Source: Acetobacteraceae bacterium (GTDB lineage: Bacteria; Pseudomonadota; Alphaproteobacteria; Acetobacterales; Acetobacteraceae). From it: a stretch of 64,000 nt of DNA. Shown here one piece after another: positions 24,964-33,696 of this stretch (position 1 is the first letter of the stretch; every line of letters starts with the position of its first letter). The translations under genes and the position numbers were made by a program. The notes below the pieces were generated by a model that saw only the letters and a program-made list of their open reading frames with translations, made no database searches and was not told the DNA's origin. Location: positions 62,001-126,000 of the forward strand of contig JAIXWG010000015.1 of assembly GCA_027482245.1 (NCBI GenBank), written 5' to 3'.

Positions 24964-25380
24964 TCAGCCGGCGATGTCGCGCAGCAACGCCTTCAGGGCG
25001 GGGGCGGCAGCGGCGTGGCGGGCGAGCAGCGCGGCTTCGTGCGTGCGGGCCTCCGCCACCAGCTCGGCCGCGAGCGCGGCACCAGGCGCCGTCAGCAGGA
25101 TGCACATCGTGCGGCCCTGGCGCTGGCGACGGACGGAACCATCCGCCTCCATCCGGTCCAGCAGCTTCGACATGGTGGGCTGCTGCATCAGGCAGGTTTC
25201 TGCGAGCTCGCCGACAGTCACGCCCTGCCCCGCACCCTCCAGCGTTGCCAGCACGCGCCAGACCGGCACCGCCACGCCACGTGCCTTCAGCCGCGCATGG
25301 AAACCGGCCGAGGCCGCATGACTCGCCCGCGCCAGCAGGGCCAACAGGTAGCCGTCAACGAAGCGGGCGGATTCGCGCAT
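24964..25380 (-). CDS. MarR family transcriptional regulator (NicR-like by context)
   Basis: This 138-residue winged-helix regulator carries VTVGELAETCLMQQPTMSKL as the recognition region, then RRQRQGRTMCILLT as the wing. It is divergent from a NicX-like dioxygenase gene. In Pseudomonas putida the nicotinate regulator NicR is also a MarR protein beside nicX, so this is probably the local repressor. A start at 25404 is possible, but that ATG lies inside the palindrome at 25391-25406. Neither start has a clear ribosome-binding site. Confidence 0.85.
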   Translation of the reverse strand: MRESARFVDGYLLALLARASHAASAGFHARLKARGVAVPVWRVLATLEGAGQGVTVGELAETCLMQQPTMSKLLDRMEADGSVRRQRQGRTMCILLTAPGAALAAELVAEARTHEAALLARHAAAAPALKALLRDIAG

Positions 25381-25390
25381 GGCGGTCAAT

Positions 25391-25406
25391 ATATGACTTT
25401 TCATAT
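25391..25406. promoter_or_regulatory. MarR-type operator between divergent genes
   Basis: The perfect inverted repeat ATATGA-cttt-TCATAT is AT-rich in a GC-rich setting and lies between the MarR gene and the NicX-like gene. This is the usual place for MarR autoregulation and control of the divergent operon. Confidence 0.55.
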
Positions 25407-25454
25407 GTCACGGACCAGCGTTATCCTGCCGGGAAGGATAGGGAGTGCCCGGGA

Positions 25455-26492
25455 TTGCGCGACGACCGGATCGAGCCCCAATGGATCGAGGCCTTCGAGG
25501 CCGTGCTCCGCCTGTGCAAGGCGCAGCAAGGGGAGATCGTCTGCCTGCTGGCGGAAAGCCAGTCCCGCCCGCTGAACATCGACCTCGCGGAGCTGGCCGC
25601 GCATCGCCTGGGCTGCCGCCCGTTCCGCCTGGTGGTGCCCACGCCGCGGCAGGCGGCGCCGGTGCCCGTGCGCTCCACCGGTGCGTCCCGCGCGCTGCAG
25701 GGCCATCCCGGCGCGCTGGCGGCGCTGAAGGCGTCGTCCCTGATCCTGGACCTGACGCTGGAAGGCCTGCTGCACGCGCCGGAACTCAAGGAAATCCTGG
25801 CGGCGGGTTCGCGCATCCTGATGGCGTCGAACGAGCATCCGGAGGCGCTGGAAAGGCTTGTGCCGCGCGCGGAGGACGAGGCGCCGGTGAAGGCCGCGGT
25901 GAAGCGCGCGCGCAGCGCGAAGCGCATGACGGTGACGAGCGCCGCCGGCACGGACCTCGCGGTCGACATGACGGGCGCCATCACGGCGGGTGTGTGGGGC
26001 TGGACGGACCGGCCCGGCACCATCGCGCATTGGCCGGGCGGCGTCGTCGTCAGCTTCCCCCGCGCGGGCACCGTCAACGGCACGCTGGTGCTGGCGCCGG
26101 GCGACGCCAACCTGACCTTCAAGCGGTACATCGAAAGCCCCGTGCGCCTGACGCTGGTCGATGACCATGTGACGGCAATCGAGGGCGCGGGCACGGACGC
26201 CATCGCCATGCGCGAGTATCTCGCCGCCTGGGGCGACCGCGCGGCCTATGCGGTCAGCCATGTCGGCTGGGGGATGAACCCCCGCGCACGGCGGGAGGCG
26301 CTGCTGGCCTATGGCGCGCGCGACACCAACGGCACGGAGCTGCGCGCGGCAGCCGGGAACTTCCTGTTCTCGACGGGCGCCAATGAATTCGCGGGCCGCT
26401 TCACGGAGGGGCATTTCGACATCCCCGTCTTCGGCTGCACCATCGCGCTGGATGGCGAGCCCGTCGTCATCGAGGGGAGGCTCGTTCCATGA
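25455..26492 (+). CDS. 2,5-dihydroxypyridine 5,6-dioxygenase-like enzyme (NicX family)
   Basis: A 345-residue member of the M29-fold family that includes NicX, the non-heme Fe(II) dioxygenase opening 2,5-dihydroxypyridine to N-formylmaleamate. His269 (AVSHVGWGMNPRA), His320 and Asp322 (EGHFDIPVFG) fall almost exactly where NicX has its iron ligands H265, H318 and D320. NFLFSTGANEFAG is also shared. No ATG or GTG start fits. TTG at 25455 gives the N-terminus RDDRIEPQWIEAFEAVL and has GGGAG upstream. It is the first gene of a four-gene operon. Substrate specificity is not proven. Confidence 0.78.
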   Translation: MRDDRIEPQWIEAFEAVLRLCKAQQGEIVCLLAESQSRPLNIDLAELAAHRLGCRPFRLVVPTPRQAAPVPVRSTGASRALQGHPGALAALKASSLILDLTLEGLLHAPELKEILAAGSRILMASNEHPEALERLVPRAEDEAPVKAAVKRARSAKRMTVTSAAGTDLAVDMTGAITAGVWGWTDRPGTIAHWPGGVVVSFPRAGTVNGTLVLAPGDANLTFKRYIESPVRLTLVDDHVTAIEGAGTDAIAMREYLAAWGDRAAYAVSHVGWGMNPRARREALLAYGARDTNGTELRAAAGNFLFSTGANEFAGRFTEGHFDIPVFGCTIALDGEPVVIEGRLVP

Positions 26493-27190
26493 CCACCATC
26501 CTGCTGCACGGCATCGGCGGCCCCTCCTGGGGAGCGTTGGCGCGCGACGCGATCGACTGGCCCTTTCCCGGCTTCTGCGGCACGGCGCCCCTGCCCGCCA
26601 TGACCTTCCCGGCGCTGACCCAGGCGCTGCTGGCGGCGATGGACGCGCGCGGCATCGCGAAGGCGACGCTGGTCGGGCATTCCATGGGCGGCATGGTCGC
26701 GCAGGACTTTTGCGCAACACATCCTGACCGCGTCGCGAAGCTGGTGCTGTATGGCACGACGCCGGCCTTCGGCGGCCGCGATCCGAGCTTCGCCGACGCC
26801 TTCCTGCGCGCGCGCCTCGGCCCGCTGGAGGGCAGCACGATGCGGGACGCCGCGCCCGCGATGCTGGAGGGCATGTTCGGCCCCGACGCGGCCCCGGACG
26901 CCTATCCGCGCGCGCTGGAGGCGATGCGGGCCGTGCCCGATAATGTCTATCGCGAGACGCTGCGCTGCCTCACCACCTTCGACCGCCGCGCCGACATGGC
27001 GCGCATCGCGGTGCCGACGGTGCTGATTGCGGGCGAGAAGGACCAGGCCGCGCCGCTCAAGACCATGCAGCGCATGGCGGAGACGATCCCCGGCGCGCGG
27101 CTCCTCGTGATCCCGGAAGCGGGGCATCTGATCCATCTCGAGAAACCCGCCGAATTCGCGGCCGCGCTGCGCGACGCATTGGAGAGCTGA
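26489..27190 (+). CDS. alpha/beta hydrolase, possible N-formylmaleamate deformylase counterpart
   Basis: This 233-residue alpha/beta hydrolase has the nucleophile elbow VGHSMGGMVAQ, an acid Asp near VLIAGEKDQAAP and the catalytic His in EAGHLIHLEKP. It resembles enol-lactone hydrolases such as PcaD. The first strand and oxyanion segment are short (TTILLHGIGGPSW). The ATG overlaps the NicX-like stop (ATGA) and has GGGGAGG upstream. In nicotinate degradation the step after NicX is done by an alpha/beta hydrolase, NicD. The sequence is not obviously NicD, so the equivalence is by position. Confidence 0.82.
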   Translation: MTTILLHGIGGPSWGALARDAIDWPFPGFCGTAPLPAMTFPALTQALLAAMDARGIAKATLVGHSMGGMVAQDFCATHPDRVAKLVLYGTTPAFGGRDPSFADAFLRARLGPLEGSTMRDAAPAMLEGMFGPDAAPDAYPRALEAMRAVPDNVYRETLRCLTTFDRRADMARIAVPTVLIAGEKDQAAPLKTMQRMAETIPGARLLVIPEAGHLIHLEKPAEFAAALRDALES

Positions 27191-27192
27191 GC

Positions 27193-28458
27193 ATGGACGC
27201 CCTGCCCGCCACCACGCTGGAAGACGCGCCGATCTTCCACCCCGACGCCTTCCGCCTGACGCCGTTCGAGGCCGAGCTGACGAGCAAGGCGCGACGCTTC
27301 GGCGCCGCCGTGCTGGCGCCCCGCGCCTCCCGCTGGGACAGGGAAGCGACCTTCCCCACCGACAACTACCGCGACATGCATCGCGAAGGGCTGCTCGGCA
27401 TCTGCATCCCGAAGGATGAGGGCGGGCTCGGCGCCGATTTCCGCGCCTATTGCATGACGGCGGCGGAGCTTGGCCGCTATTGCGGCGCGACGGCGCTGAC
27501 CTGGAACATGCATGTCTGCTCCACGCTCTGGACCGGCGCGCTGACCGAGGACCTCGACATCCCCGAACCCGCGCGCGTGGAGCATCGGCGGCGGCGGCAG
27601 ATCCACTACGACCGCATCCTGCAGGACGGCGCGATCTACTCGCAGCCCTTCTCCGAGGGCGGCGCCGCAGCGGCCGGCGCGGCGGCCTTCGGCACCACGG
27701 CCAGGCGCGTGGAGGGCGGCTACCTCATCAACGGCAAGAAGATCTTTGCCAGCCTCGCAGGCCATGCGAACTACTACGGCATCCTCTGCACGGAAGTGCA
27801 TGAGGGCGAGAAGCTGTCGCGAAGGGATACGCTCTATCTCGGCGTCCCGGCGACGGCGCCGGGCGTGACGGTGGAGGGGGAATGGGACCCGCTCGGCATG
27901 CGCGGCACCGTCTCCCGCAACCTGCTGTTCAAGGACGTCTTCGTCCCCGACGACGCGGCGCTGATGCCGCCCGGCCTCTACTTCCAGGCGGCGACGCGCT
28001 GGCCGCACATGTTCATGACGCTGTCGCCGACCTACATGGGCATCTGCCAGGCGGCCTACGACTTCACCGTGAAGTACCTCCGCGGCGAGGTGCCGGGCAC
28101 GCCGCCGGTGAAGCGCCGCATGTATCCGACAAAGCAGATCGCCGTGGCGCAGATGCGGATCATGCTGGAACAGACCAAGGCGCTGTGGTTCCAGGCCATC
28201 ACCGATGCGCGGCCCGATCCCACCAAGGACCAGATGATGCGCGCGCTCACCGCGCAATACACGGTGATGGAGAACGCGAATGCGCTCTGCGCGCTCGCCA
28301 TCCGCACCTGCGGCGGGCAGTCCATGCTGAAGACGCTGCCGCTGGAGCGGCTGTACCGCGACAGCCGCTGCGGCGCGCTGATGCTGCCCTGGACGGCGGA
28401 GCTGTGCCTGGATCGCCTCGGCCGCGACACGCTCTACGAGAAGGGCGAGGCGGATTGA
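27193..28458 (+). CDS. acyl-CoA dehydrogenase family protein
   Basis: This 421-residue FAD enzyme has an N-terminal helical domain, a central beta domain (EGGYLINGKKIFASLAGHAN), and a C-terminal bundle ending GGQSMLKTLPLERLYRDSRC. It would oxidise an acyl-CoA to its enoyl-CoA, or act as a related flavin monooxygenase or desaturase; the substrate is unknown. It is two bases downstream of the hydrolase and overlaps the CoA ligase start (TTGA). This partnership suggests CoA-thioester chemistry in the pathway. Confidence 0.88.
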   Translation: MDALPATTLEDAPIFHPDAFRLTPFEAELTSKARRFGAAVLAPRASRWDREATFPTDNYRDMHREGLLGICIPKDEGGLGADFRAYCMTAAELGRYCGATALTWNMHVCSTLWTGALTEDLDIPEPARVEHRRRRQIHYDRILQDGAIYSQPFSEGGAAAAGAAAFGTTARRVEGGYLINGKKIFASLAGHANYYGILCTEVHEGEKLSRRDTLYLGVPATAPGVTVEGEWDPLGMRGTVSRNLLFKDVFVPDDAALMPPGLYFQAATRWPHMFMTLSPTYMGICQAAYDFTVKYLRGEVPGTPPVKRRMYPTKQIAVAQMRIMLEQTKALWFQAITDARPDPTKDQMMRALTAQYTVMENANALCALAIRTCGGQSMLKTLPLERLYRDSRCGALMLPWTAELCLDRLGRDTLYEKGEAD

Positions 28459-29909
28459 GCGCGCCGGTCCCTGGCTGGGCGGCGTCGCAGCCGCCCGGCC
28501 GCGTGGCGCTGCGCTTCGGCGATGCGGCGCTGGACTACGGGGCGCTGGACGCTGCTATCGCCGGCATGGCGGGCGCGCTGGCGGCGCGCGGCATCGGGCG
28601 CGGGAACCGCATGGGCTTCCTCGGCCACAACCACCCCGCGCAGATCGTGGCGCTGCTGGCCTGCGCGCGGCTCGGCGCGATGCAGGTGCCGCTGAACTGG
28701 CGCCTCGCCGCGCCGGAATGGCGCTTCATCCTGGAAGACGCGGGCGCGTCGCTGCTGCTGGCGACACCGGATTTTCTCGGGGCTGCCGCGGCCGCCACGC
28801 CCGAAGGCTGCGCGGTGGTGGATGCGACGGCGCTGCACGGCGCGCCAGCCGATGCCGTGGGCAATGACGATGACCCGCTGCTGCTGGTCTACACCAGCGG
28901 CACCACCGGCCGGCCCAAGGGCGCGGTGCTGGACCAGCGCGCCCTGCGCTTCAACGCCATGAACGCCGCTGCCACCTTCGAACTTTCCGCCAGCGACCGT
29001 GTGCTGACGGTGCTGCCGCTGTTCCATGTCGGCGGCCTCAACATCCAGACCACGCCGGCGCTGATGGCGGGGGCGGAGATCATCCTGCATCCGCGCTTCG
29101 ACGCCGACGCCTTCTTCGACACCGTCGCGCGCGACCGCCCGACGCTGACGCTGCTGGTGCCCGCCGTGATGCAGGCGCTGGTCACGCATCCCCGCTGGGG
29201 CAGCGCCGACCTCTCCTCGCTCCGCGCCATCGGTGCCGGGTCATCGGACGTGCCGCTGCCCCTCATCGAGGCGTTCCACCGGCGCGGCATCCCGGTGCAG
29301 CAGGTCTATGGCGCGACGGAGACCTGCCCCATCGCCATCGTGCAGAGCCGCGAGGAGGCGCTGGCCGCCCCCGGCTCCATCGGCCGCCCGGCGCTGCACG
29401 CGGAATGCCGCCTGGTGGATGCCGCAGGCGCCCCCTGCCCGCCCGGCACGGATGGGGAGATCCAGGTGCGCGGCCCCGCCGTGCTGCGCGGCTATTGGAA
29501 GCGCGACGATGCGCTGACGCCGGATGGCTGGTTCCCCACCGGCGATGTCGGGCGCATCGACCCGGCGGGCCGCTGGTGGTTCACCGACCGCCTCAAGCAC
29601 GTGATCATCTCGGGCGGGGAGAACATCTACCCCGCCGAGGTGGAGCGCCTGCTGCGCTCGGCGCCCGGCGTCGCGGAAGGCGTCGTCGTCGGCCGCGACG
29701 ACCCGCGCTGGGGGGAGGTGCCGATCGCCGTCGTCGTCCCTGGCGAGGGTTTCGACCCCGCCCGCGTGCTCGCCCATTTCGAGGGCCAGATCGCGCGCTT
29801 CAAGCAGCCCCGCGCCGTCGTCGCCCTGCCTGCCCTGCCGCGCACCGCGCTGGGCAAGGTGGAGGTCGCGCGCCTCAGATCGATGGTGGCCGCACACCCC
29901 AATCCGTGA
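28455..29909 (+). CDS. AMP-dependent acyl/aryl-CoA synthetase
   Basis: This 484-residue ANL-superfamily ligase has the AMP-binding P-loop YTSGTTGRPKGAV near residue 145, YGATET, the hinge TGDVGRIDPAGRWWFTDR, SGGENIYPAEVE, and the C-terminal catalytic lysine in RTALGKVEVARL. It activates a carboxylate to a CoA thioester. The start is probably TTG at 28455, overlapping the dehydrogenase stop, with GAGG upstream. The frame remains open far upstream only as a shadow of the preceding gene. It is the last gene of the NicX-like operon. Confidence 0.9.
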   Translation: MSAPVPGWAASQPPGRVALRFGDAALDYGALDAAIAGMAGALAARGIGRGNRMGFLGHNHPAQIVALLACARLGAMQVPLNWRLAAPEWRFILEDAGASLLLATPDFLGAAAAATPEGCAVVDATALHGAPADAVGNDDDPLLLVYTSGTTGRPKGAVLDQRALRFNAMNAAATFELSASDRVLTVLPLFHVGGLNIQTTPALMAGAEIILHPRFDADAFFDTVARDRPTLTLLVPAVMQALVTHPRWGSADLSSLRAIGAGSSDVPLPLIEAFHRRGIPVQQVYGATETCPIAIVQSREEALAAPGSIGRPALHAECRLVDAAGAPCPPGTDGEIQVRGPAVLRGYWKRDDALTPDGWFPTGDVGRIDPAGRWWFTDRLKHVIISGGENIYPAEVERLLRSAPGVAEGVVVGRDDPRWGEVPIAVVVPGEGFDPARVLAHFEGQIARFKQPRAVVALPALPRTALGKVEVARLRSMVAAHPNP

Positions 29910-30198
29910 ATTCCCGCGCCATCACGGCGCGGTCTTCCAGCACCACCAGGTCGCGGTGGCGCCAGTCCCGCTTCAGGCGCGCGAAGGCGTTGCGGACGGC
30001 GCGCGGCGGGCCTTCCAGCACCTGACCGATGCAGTGGCCGCGCAGCGACAGGCAGCCGGTGACGCCGCGCGCCAGCAGCCCCGCCCGCAGGCGTTCCGCC
30101 AGCGCGGCGATGGCGGCGGCATCGGCGGTGACGCCGGGCTCGCCGACGCTCATCGCCACGATCCGGCGCAGGGGCGGGGTGCTGGACTGACGCGGCAT
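29875..30198 (-). CDS. degenerate BLUF-like domain protein
   Basis: This 107-residue protein has the BLUF pattern: GVTGCLSLRGHCIGQVLEGP, then WRHRDLVVLEDRAVMAREFTDW. The Gln of the flavin switch seems present (GQVLEG). The light-sensing Tyr near the N-terminus is replaced (RRIVAMSVG), and the flavin-binding Asn before the VTG motif appears to be Leu. It therefore may not bind FAD. GGAG is six bases before the ATG. It is convergent with the CoA ligase gene, overlapping its end. Confidence 0.65.
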   Translation of the reverse strand: MPRQSSTPPLRRIVAMSVGEPGVTADAAAIAALAERLRAGLLARGVTGCLSLRGHCIGQVLEGPPRAVRNAFARLKRDWRHRDLVVLEDRAVMAREFTDWGVRPPSI

Positions 30199-30264
30199 CA
30201 CTCTCTCCGGCAGGGTGGCCGCCGGATGGCATGGCGCGCGTTCAGGAAGGGATAACGGCGCCTG

Positions 30265-31146
30265 CTACTCCGTGACGGAAACGCGCCAGGTGAAGCGCCG
30301 CGTCTCCCCGGCGTTCAGCATCTCGATCCCCGGCTTGGACCAGAGATCGACGTCGTAGCCATCGATGTCCGCGTATCCCGCCCAGGGCTCGATGCAGAGG
30401 AAGTCCGCACCCGGCTTCATCCAAAGGCCCAATTGCCCGAAGCCCTGCCAGGCCACTTCCAGCCCCGGCGCGCCGGCCGCGCCGTAATGCAGGCGGCGGC
30501 TGGCGGGGTTCAGCAGGATCATGGCGCTCGGGCGGAACAGATCCTCCCGCAGCCCGAGCGTGCGGCCATGCGTCGGCAGCGCGTGGGGCGTCTGGTCGAT
30601 CAGGCCGCGGTCGTTCAGCCGGAAGAAGGGGCCGGCTTCCTCCTGCTCGAACTCGATGCGGTGGGCGAGCTTGCCGGCGCTGCCGGGCAGCGGCCAGCGG
30701 AAGGCGGGATGCGCGCCGACGGAGAAGGGCAGCGTGCCCTCCCCCGCATTCGTCACGCCGTAGGTCACGGCGAGCGTCGCGCCATGCAGCGCGTAGGCGA
30801 CCTCGAACCGGAAGGCGAAGGGGTAGATGGCGCGCGTCGCCTCCGAATCCTGAAGCAGGAAGCGGCAACCGGTCGCGTCCTGCTCCACCAGGGTGAAGCG
30901 GCTGTCGCGGGCGAAGCCATGCTGGCCCATGGGGAAGCTCGCCTCGCCGATGCGCAGCGTGTCGTCCTTCACGCGGCCGACGATGGGGAAGAGCACGGGC
31001 GAATGGCGCGGCCATGCGGCTTCCGCCTGCCAGAGCAGCTCCCGCCCTTGCGCGTCCTTGAGGCTGATGAGCTCCGCGCCCTCCGCCTTCACAACAGCCT
31101 TGAGCTTCGGCGTGGCCAGGCTGGCCTGGTCCGGGTTGCCCTTCAT
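30265..31146 (-). CDS. aldose 1-epimerase family protein
   Basis: This 293-residue beta-sandwich protein belongs to the galactose-mutarotase-like superfamily, nearest to LacX/YihR-like members. HSPVLFPIVGRVKDD and GQHGFARDSRF are the N-terminal motifs, SVGAHPAFRWPLPG contains the catalytic His candidate, and LCIEPWAGYAD contains the acidic residue. The sugar substrate is unknown. The ATG overlaps the stop of the ketopantoate reductase-like gene (ATGA). Confidence 0.85.
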   Translation of the reverse strand: MKGNPDQASLATPKLKAVVKAEGAELISLKDAQGRELLWQAEAAWPRHSPVLFPIVGRVKDDTLRIGEASFPMGQHGFARDSRFTLVEQDATGCRFLLQDSEATRAIYPFAFRFEVAYALHGATLAVTYGVTNAGEGTLPFSVGAHPAFRWPLPGSAGKLAHRIEFEQEEAGPFFRLNDRGLIDQTPHALPTHGRTLGLREDLFRPSAMILLNPASRRLHYGAAGAPGLEVAWQGFGQLGLWMKPGADFLCIEPWAGYADIDGYDVDLWSKPGIEMLNAGETRRFTWRVSVTE

Positions 31147-32078
31147 GGCAGTCGCTTCGCCTCCCGCCGCTGGTCATGCGCGCGGGCGTGCAGCAGGGCC
31201 AGCGCGTGCAGGTCCTCCGGCACGCCCGCCGCCCGCGCGGCATCGGTCAGGAAGCCCAGTATGTGCTCCGCCTCCGTCCGTCCGCCCGCTTCGAGGTCCC
31301 GCAGCATGGAGGCTGTGTAGGCGCTTCCGGCATCGGAGAACATCGCGCGGTAGCTCTCCATGAAGCCGGGCGACATGGGGAAGCCCTGCGCGGCGGCGAT
31401 CGCCGCGTTGCGTTCCAGGATCGAGAGCAGGAAGGCGCGGCCGCCGGCGCGCACGATCTCTCCCACGCTGGCGCGCATCAGCACCGTGCCGGCGGCGACG
31501 GTGCCGAGGTGGACCAGCTTCTCCCACATCCGGCGCCTGATGTCGGGCACGGCTTCCGCGACCAGCCCCGGCGCCTGGCCAAGCGCCGCGGCGAAGGCGG
31601 CAGCGCGGCCATCCATCGCGCCCCCTTGTTCGCCAAAGGTCAGCCAGTGCCAGTCGTTCAGGTGCTGGATGGTGCCGTCCGGCCGCAGCGTCGCCGCGCA
31701 TTTGGCCAGCCCGCCCCAGACGCGATCCGCCCCGAAGGCGGCGTTCAGCCGGTCGATATGCGACAGGCCGTTCAGCACCGGCAGCACGCAGGCACCGGCC
31801 TCCACCGCCGGGCGGATCGCCTCGATCGCGGGGTCGAGGTCATAGGCCTTGCAGGACAGCAGCACGACATCGAAGCCGGGACCCGCGCGATCCAGCGTCG
31901 TCACGGGGGTGTCGAGGTCGCCATAAGTGCTGCGGAGGCGAAGCCCGTCCCGCGCCAGGGCGGCGGCCCGCGCCGGGCGGACGAGGAAGGCGACATCCAG
32001 CCCCCGCTGCATCGCCCTTGCGCCGAAATAGCCGCCGAGCGCCCCCGCCCCCAGCACCAGCATCCGCATCGCCGTCAT
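31143..32078 (-). CDS. 2-dehydropantoate 2-reductase family protein
   Basis: This 311-residue NADP-dependent reductase has the Rossmann motif MLVLGAGALGGYFGARAM, LLSCKAYDLD and VLPVLNGLSHID in the N-terminal domain. RRRMWEKLVHLGTVAAGTVL includes the catalytic Lys region of the PanE family. Many paralogues in such genomes act on other 2-oxo acids, so a role in pantothenate synthesis is not assured. Alternative ATGs lie at 32069 and 32063. It is the first gene of a two-gene unit with the epimerase. Confidence 0.85.
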   Translation of the reverse strand: MTAMRMLVLGAGALGGYFGARAMQRGLDVAFLVRPARAAALARDGLRLRSTYGDLDTPVTTLDRAGPGFDVVLLSCKAYDLDPAIEAIRPAVEAGACVLPVLNGLSHIDRLNAAFGADRVWGGLAKCAATLRPDGTIQHLNDWHWLTFGEQGGAMDGRAAAFAAALGQAPGLVAEAVPDIRRRMWEKLVHLGTVAAGTVLMRASVGEIVRAGGRAFLLSILERNAAIAAAQGFPMSPGFMESYRAMFSDAGSAYTASMLRDLEAGGRTEAEHILGFLTDAARAAGVPEDLHALALLHARAHDQRREAKRLP

Positions 32079-32159
32079 CCGTTCCCCCGTGCCCGGCCAG
32101 AATCACGCATGCGGGGGTGATGTCCAGCCCGGCGCGACTCGCTTGAGGTGCCGGCCTAT

Positions 32160-32174
32160 GTTCTATAAATGTTC
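32160..32174 (+). promoter_or_regulatory. LexA (SOS) box of the udgX fusion gene
   Basis: GTTC-tataaat-GTTC, the alphaproteobacterial LexA operator, ends 23 bases before the ATG at 32198. Its AT-rich spacer could double as the -10 region. The position and the DNA-repair product make this a strong SOS-site candidate. Confidence 0.75.
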
Positions 32175-32197
32175 CCTCTGACGAGGAGGTGCATCGC

Positions 32198-33694
32198 ATG
32201 GCGGTCGCGGCGATCCTGGCAGGGCCGGCGGATTTCGGGGGGTGGCGGCAGGCGGCGCGCGGCCTGGTGGCAGCGGGCCTCCGGCCGGAGCAGGTGGAAT
32301 GGCGCGTGGCCGGCGACGCGCCCGGCCTGTTCGGCGACGCCCCCGCGCCCCCTCCCCCCGCCGAGCCCGGCCGCTTCACCGTCCCCCGCGCCTTCATGGG
32401 CCTGGCCGAGATCGCCATCCGCCACAGCGACCCCGAACGCTTCGCCCTGCTCTACGGCCTGCTCTGGCGCATCCATGAGGGAGAGGCCGCGCTGATGCAG
32501 GTCTCGACCGACCCCGCCGTGGCGCGGCTGGAGGCGATGGCCAAGGCGGTGCGGCGGGACGCCCACAAGATGCACGCCTTCCTGCGCTTCCGGCAGGTGG
32601 AGACGGAGGCCGGCACGCGCCACATCGCCTGGTTCGAGCCCGACCACCACATCGAGGAGGCGGAGGCCGATTTCTTCGTCCGCCGCTTCGCCAGCCTGCG
32701 CTGGACCATCGTGACGCCCCGCCGCACGGTCGGCTGGGACGGCGAGAATCTCTCCTTCGGCCCGGGCGGCAGCCGCGCGGACGTGCCGCCGGACGATGCG
32801 GTGGAACCCCTCTGGCGCGCCTACTACGCCGCGATCTTCAACCCCGCCCGGCTGAAGCCCAACGCCATGCGCGCCGAGATGCCGCGGAAATACTGGCGCA
32901 ACATGCCGGAGACCTTCGAGATTCCGCGCCTGCTGGCCGAGGCGCCCCAGCGCGTCCGGGAGATGGTGGCCCGGGGCGGCGCCGCGCCCAATCCGCAGCC
33001 GCAGCGCCCGATCCACGTCCCCGCCCAGCCTTCTTCGGTGCAGCCGATCGCGGCGCCGCGCGTTGAGGCGGCCATGGACCTGCTCGACGCCTCCAAAGAC
33101 CCTGCCCTCGCCCTGGCCGACCTGCGCCAGGAACTGCTCGGCCGGAACGACCTGCCGGACTGGACCACGCGCGCGACACAGCCCGTCTTCGGCGAGGGGC
33201 CGGTTGGCGCGCCACTGCTCTTCGTCGGCGAACAGCCGGGGGACGAGGAGGACATCCAGGGCCGGCCCTTCGTCGGCCCCGCCGGGCGCCTCTTCAACCG
33301 CGCGATGGAGGCCGCGGGCCTGCCGCGCGACACGGCCTATGTCACCAATGCGGTGAAGCACTTCAAGTTCACGCCGACGGGCAAGCGGCGGCTGCACCAG
33401 TCCCCCGACGCCGGCGACATCACCTACTACCGCCCCTTCCTGCTGCGGGAGGTCGGGCTCGTCGCACCGAAGCTTGTCGTGGCGCTGGGCGCTTCGGCAC
33501 TGCAGGCACTGACGGGGAAGAAGCTGCCGGTGATGAAGACGCGCGGGACTACCGTGACGGCGCTGGAAGGCCACCCCGTCTTCGCGACGGTGCATCCGAG
33601 CTACCTGCTGCGCATCCCGGACCAGGACGGGCAGGCGCGGGAATTTTCCCGATTTGTGGAGGATCTGAAGGCGGCGGGGCAACAGGCGGCGTGA
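32198..33694 (+). CDS. udgX: DUF4130 domain fused to UdgX-type uracil-DNA glycosylase
   Basis: This is a 498-residue fusion. Residues about 1-250 are DUF4130 (DPERFALLYGLLWRIHEGE, PRRTVGWDGENLSFGPGG, RAEMPRKYWRNMPE). Residues about 280-498 are a UdgX-type glycosylase with the iron-sulfur and active-site motif GEQPGDEEDIQGRPFVGPAG and the loop KRRLHQSP. Its His is the residue that forms a covalent uracil-DNA adduct in UdgX. ATG 32198 has GAGGAGGT seven bases upstream. The radical SAM partner usually encoded next to such fusions is absent. SOS control is likely. Confidence 0.93.
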   Translation: MAVAAILAGPADFGGWRQAARGLVAAGLRPEQVEWRVAGDAPGLFGDAPAPPPPAEPGRFTVPRAFMGLAEIAIRHSDPERFALLYGLLWRIHEGEAALMQVSTDPAVARLEAMAKAVRRDAHKMHAFLRFRQVETEAGTRHIAWFEPDHHIEEAEADFFVRRFASLRWTIVTPRRTVGWDGENLSFGPGGSRADVPPDDAVEPLWRAYYAAIFNPARLKPNAMRAEMPRKYWRNMPETFEIPRLLAEAPQRVREMVARGGAAPNPQPQRPIHVPAQPSSVQPIAAPRVEAAMDLLDASKDPALALADLRQELLGRNDLPDWTTRATQPVFGEGPVGAPLLFVGEQPGDEEDIQGRPFVGPAGRLFNRAMEAAGLPRDTAYVTNAVKHFKFTPTGKRRLHQSPDAGDITYYRPFLLREVGLVAPKLVVALGASALQALTGKKLPVMKTRGTTVTALEGHPVFATVHPSYLLRIPDQDGQAREFSRFVEDLKAAGQQAA

Positions 33695-33696
33695 TA

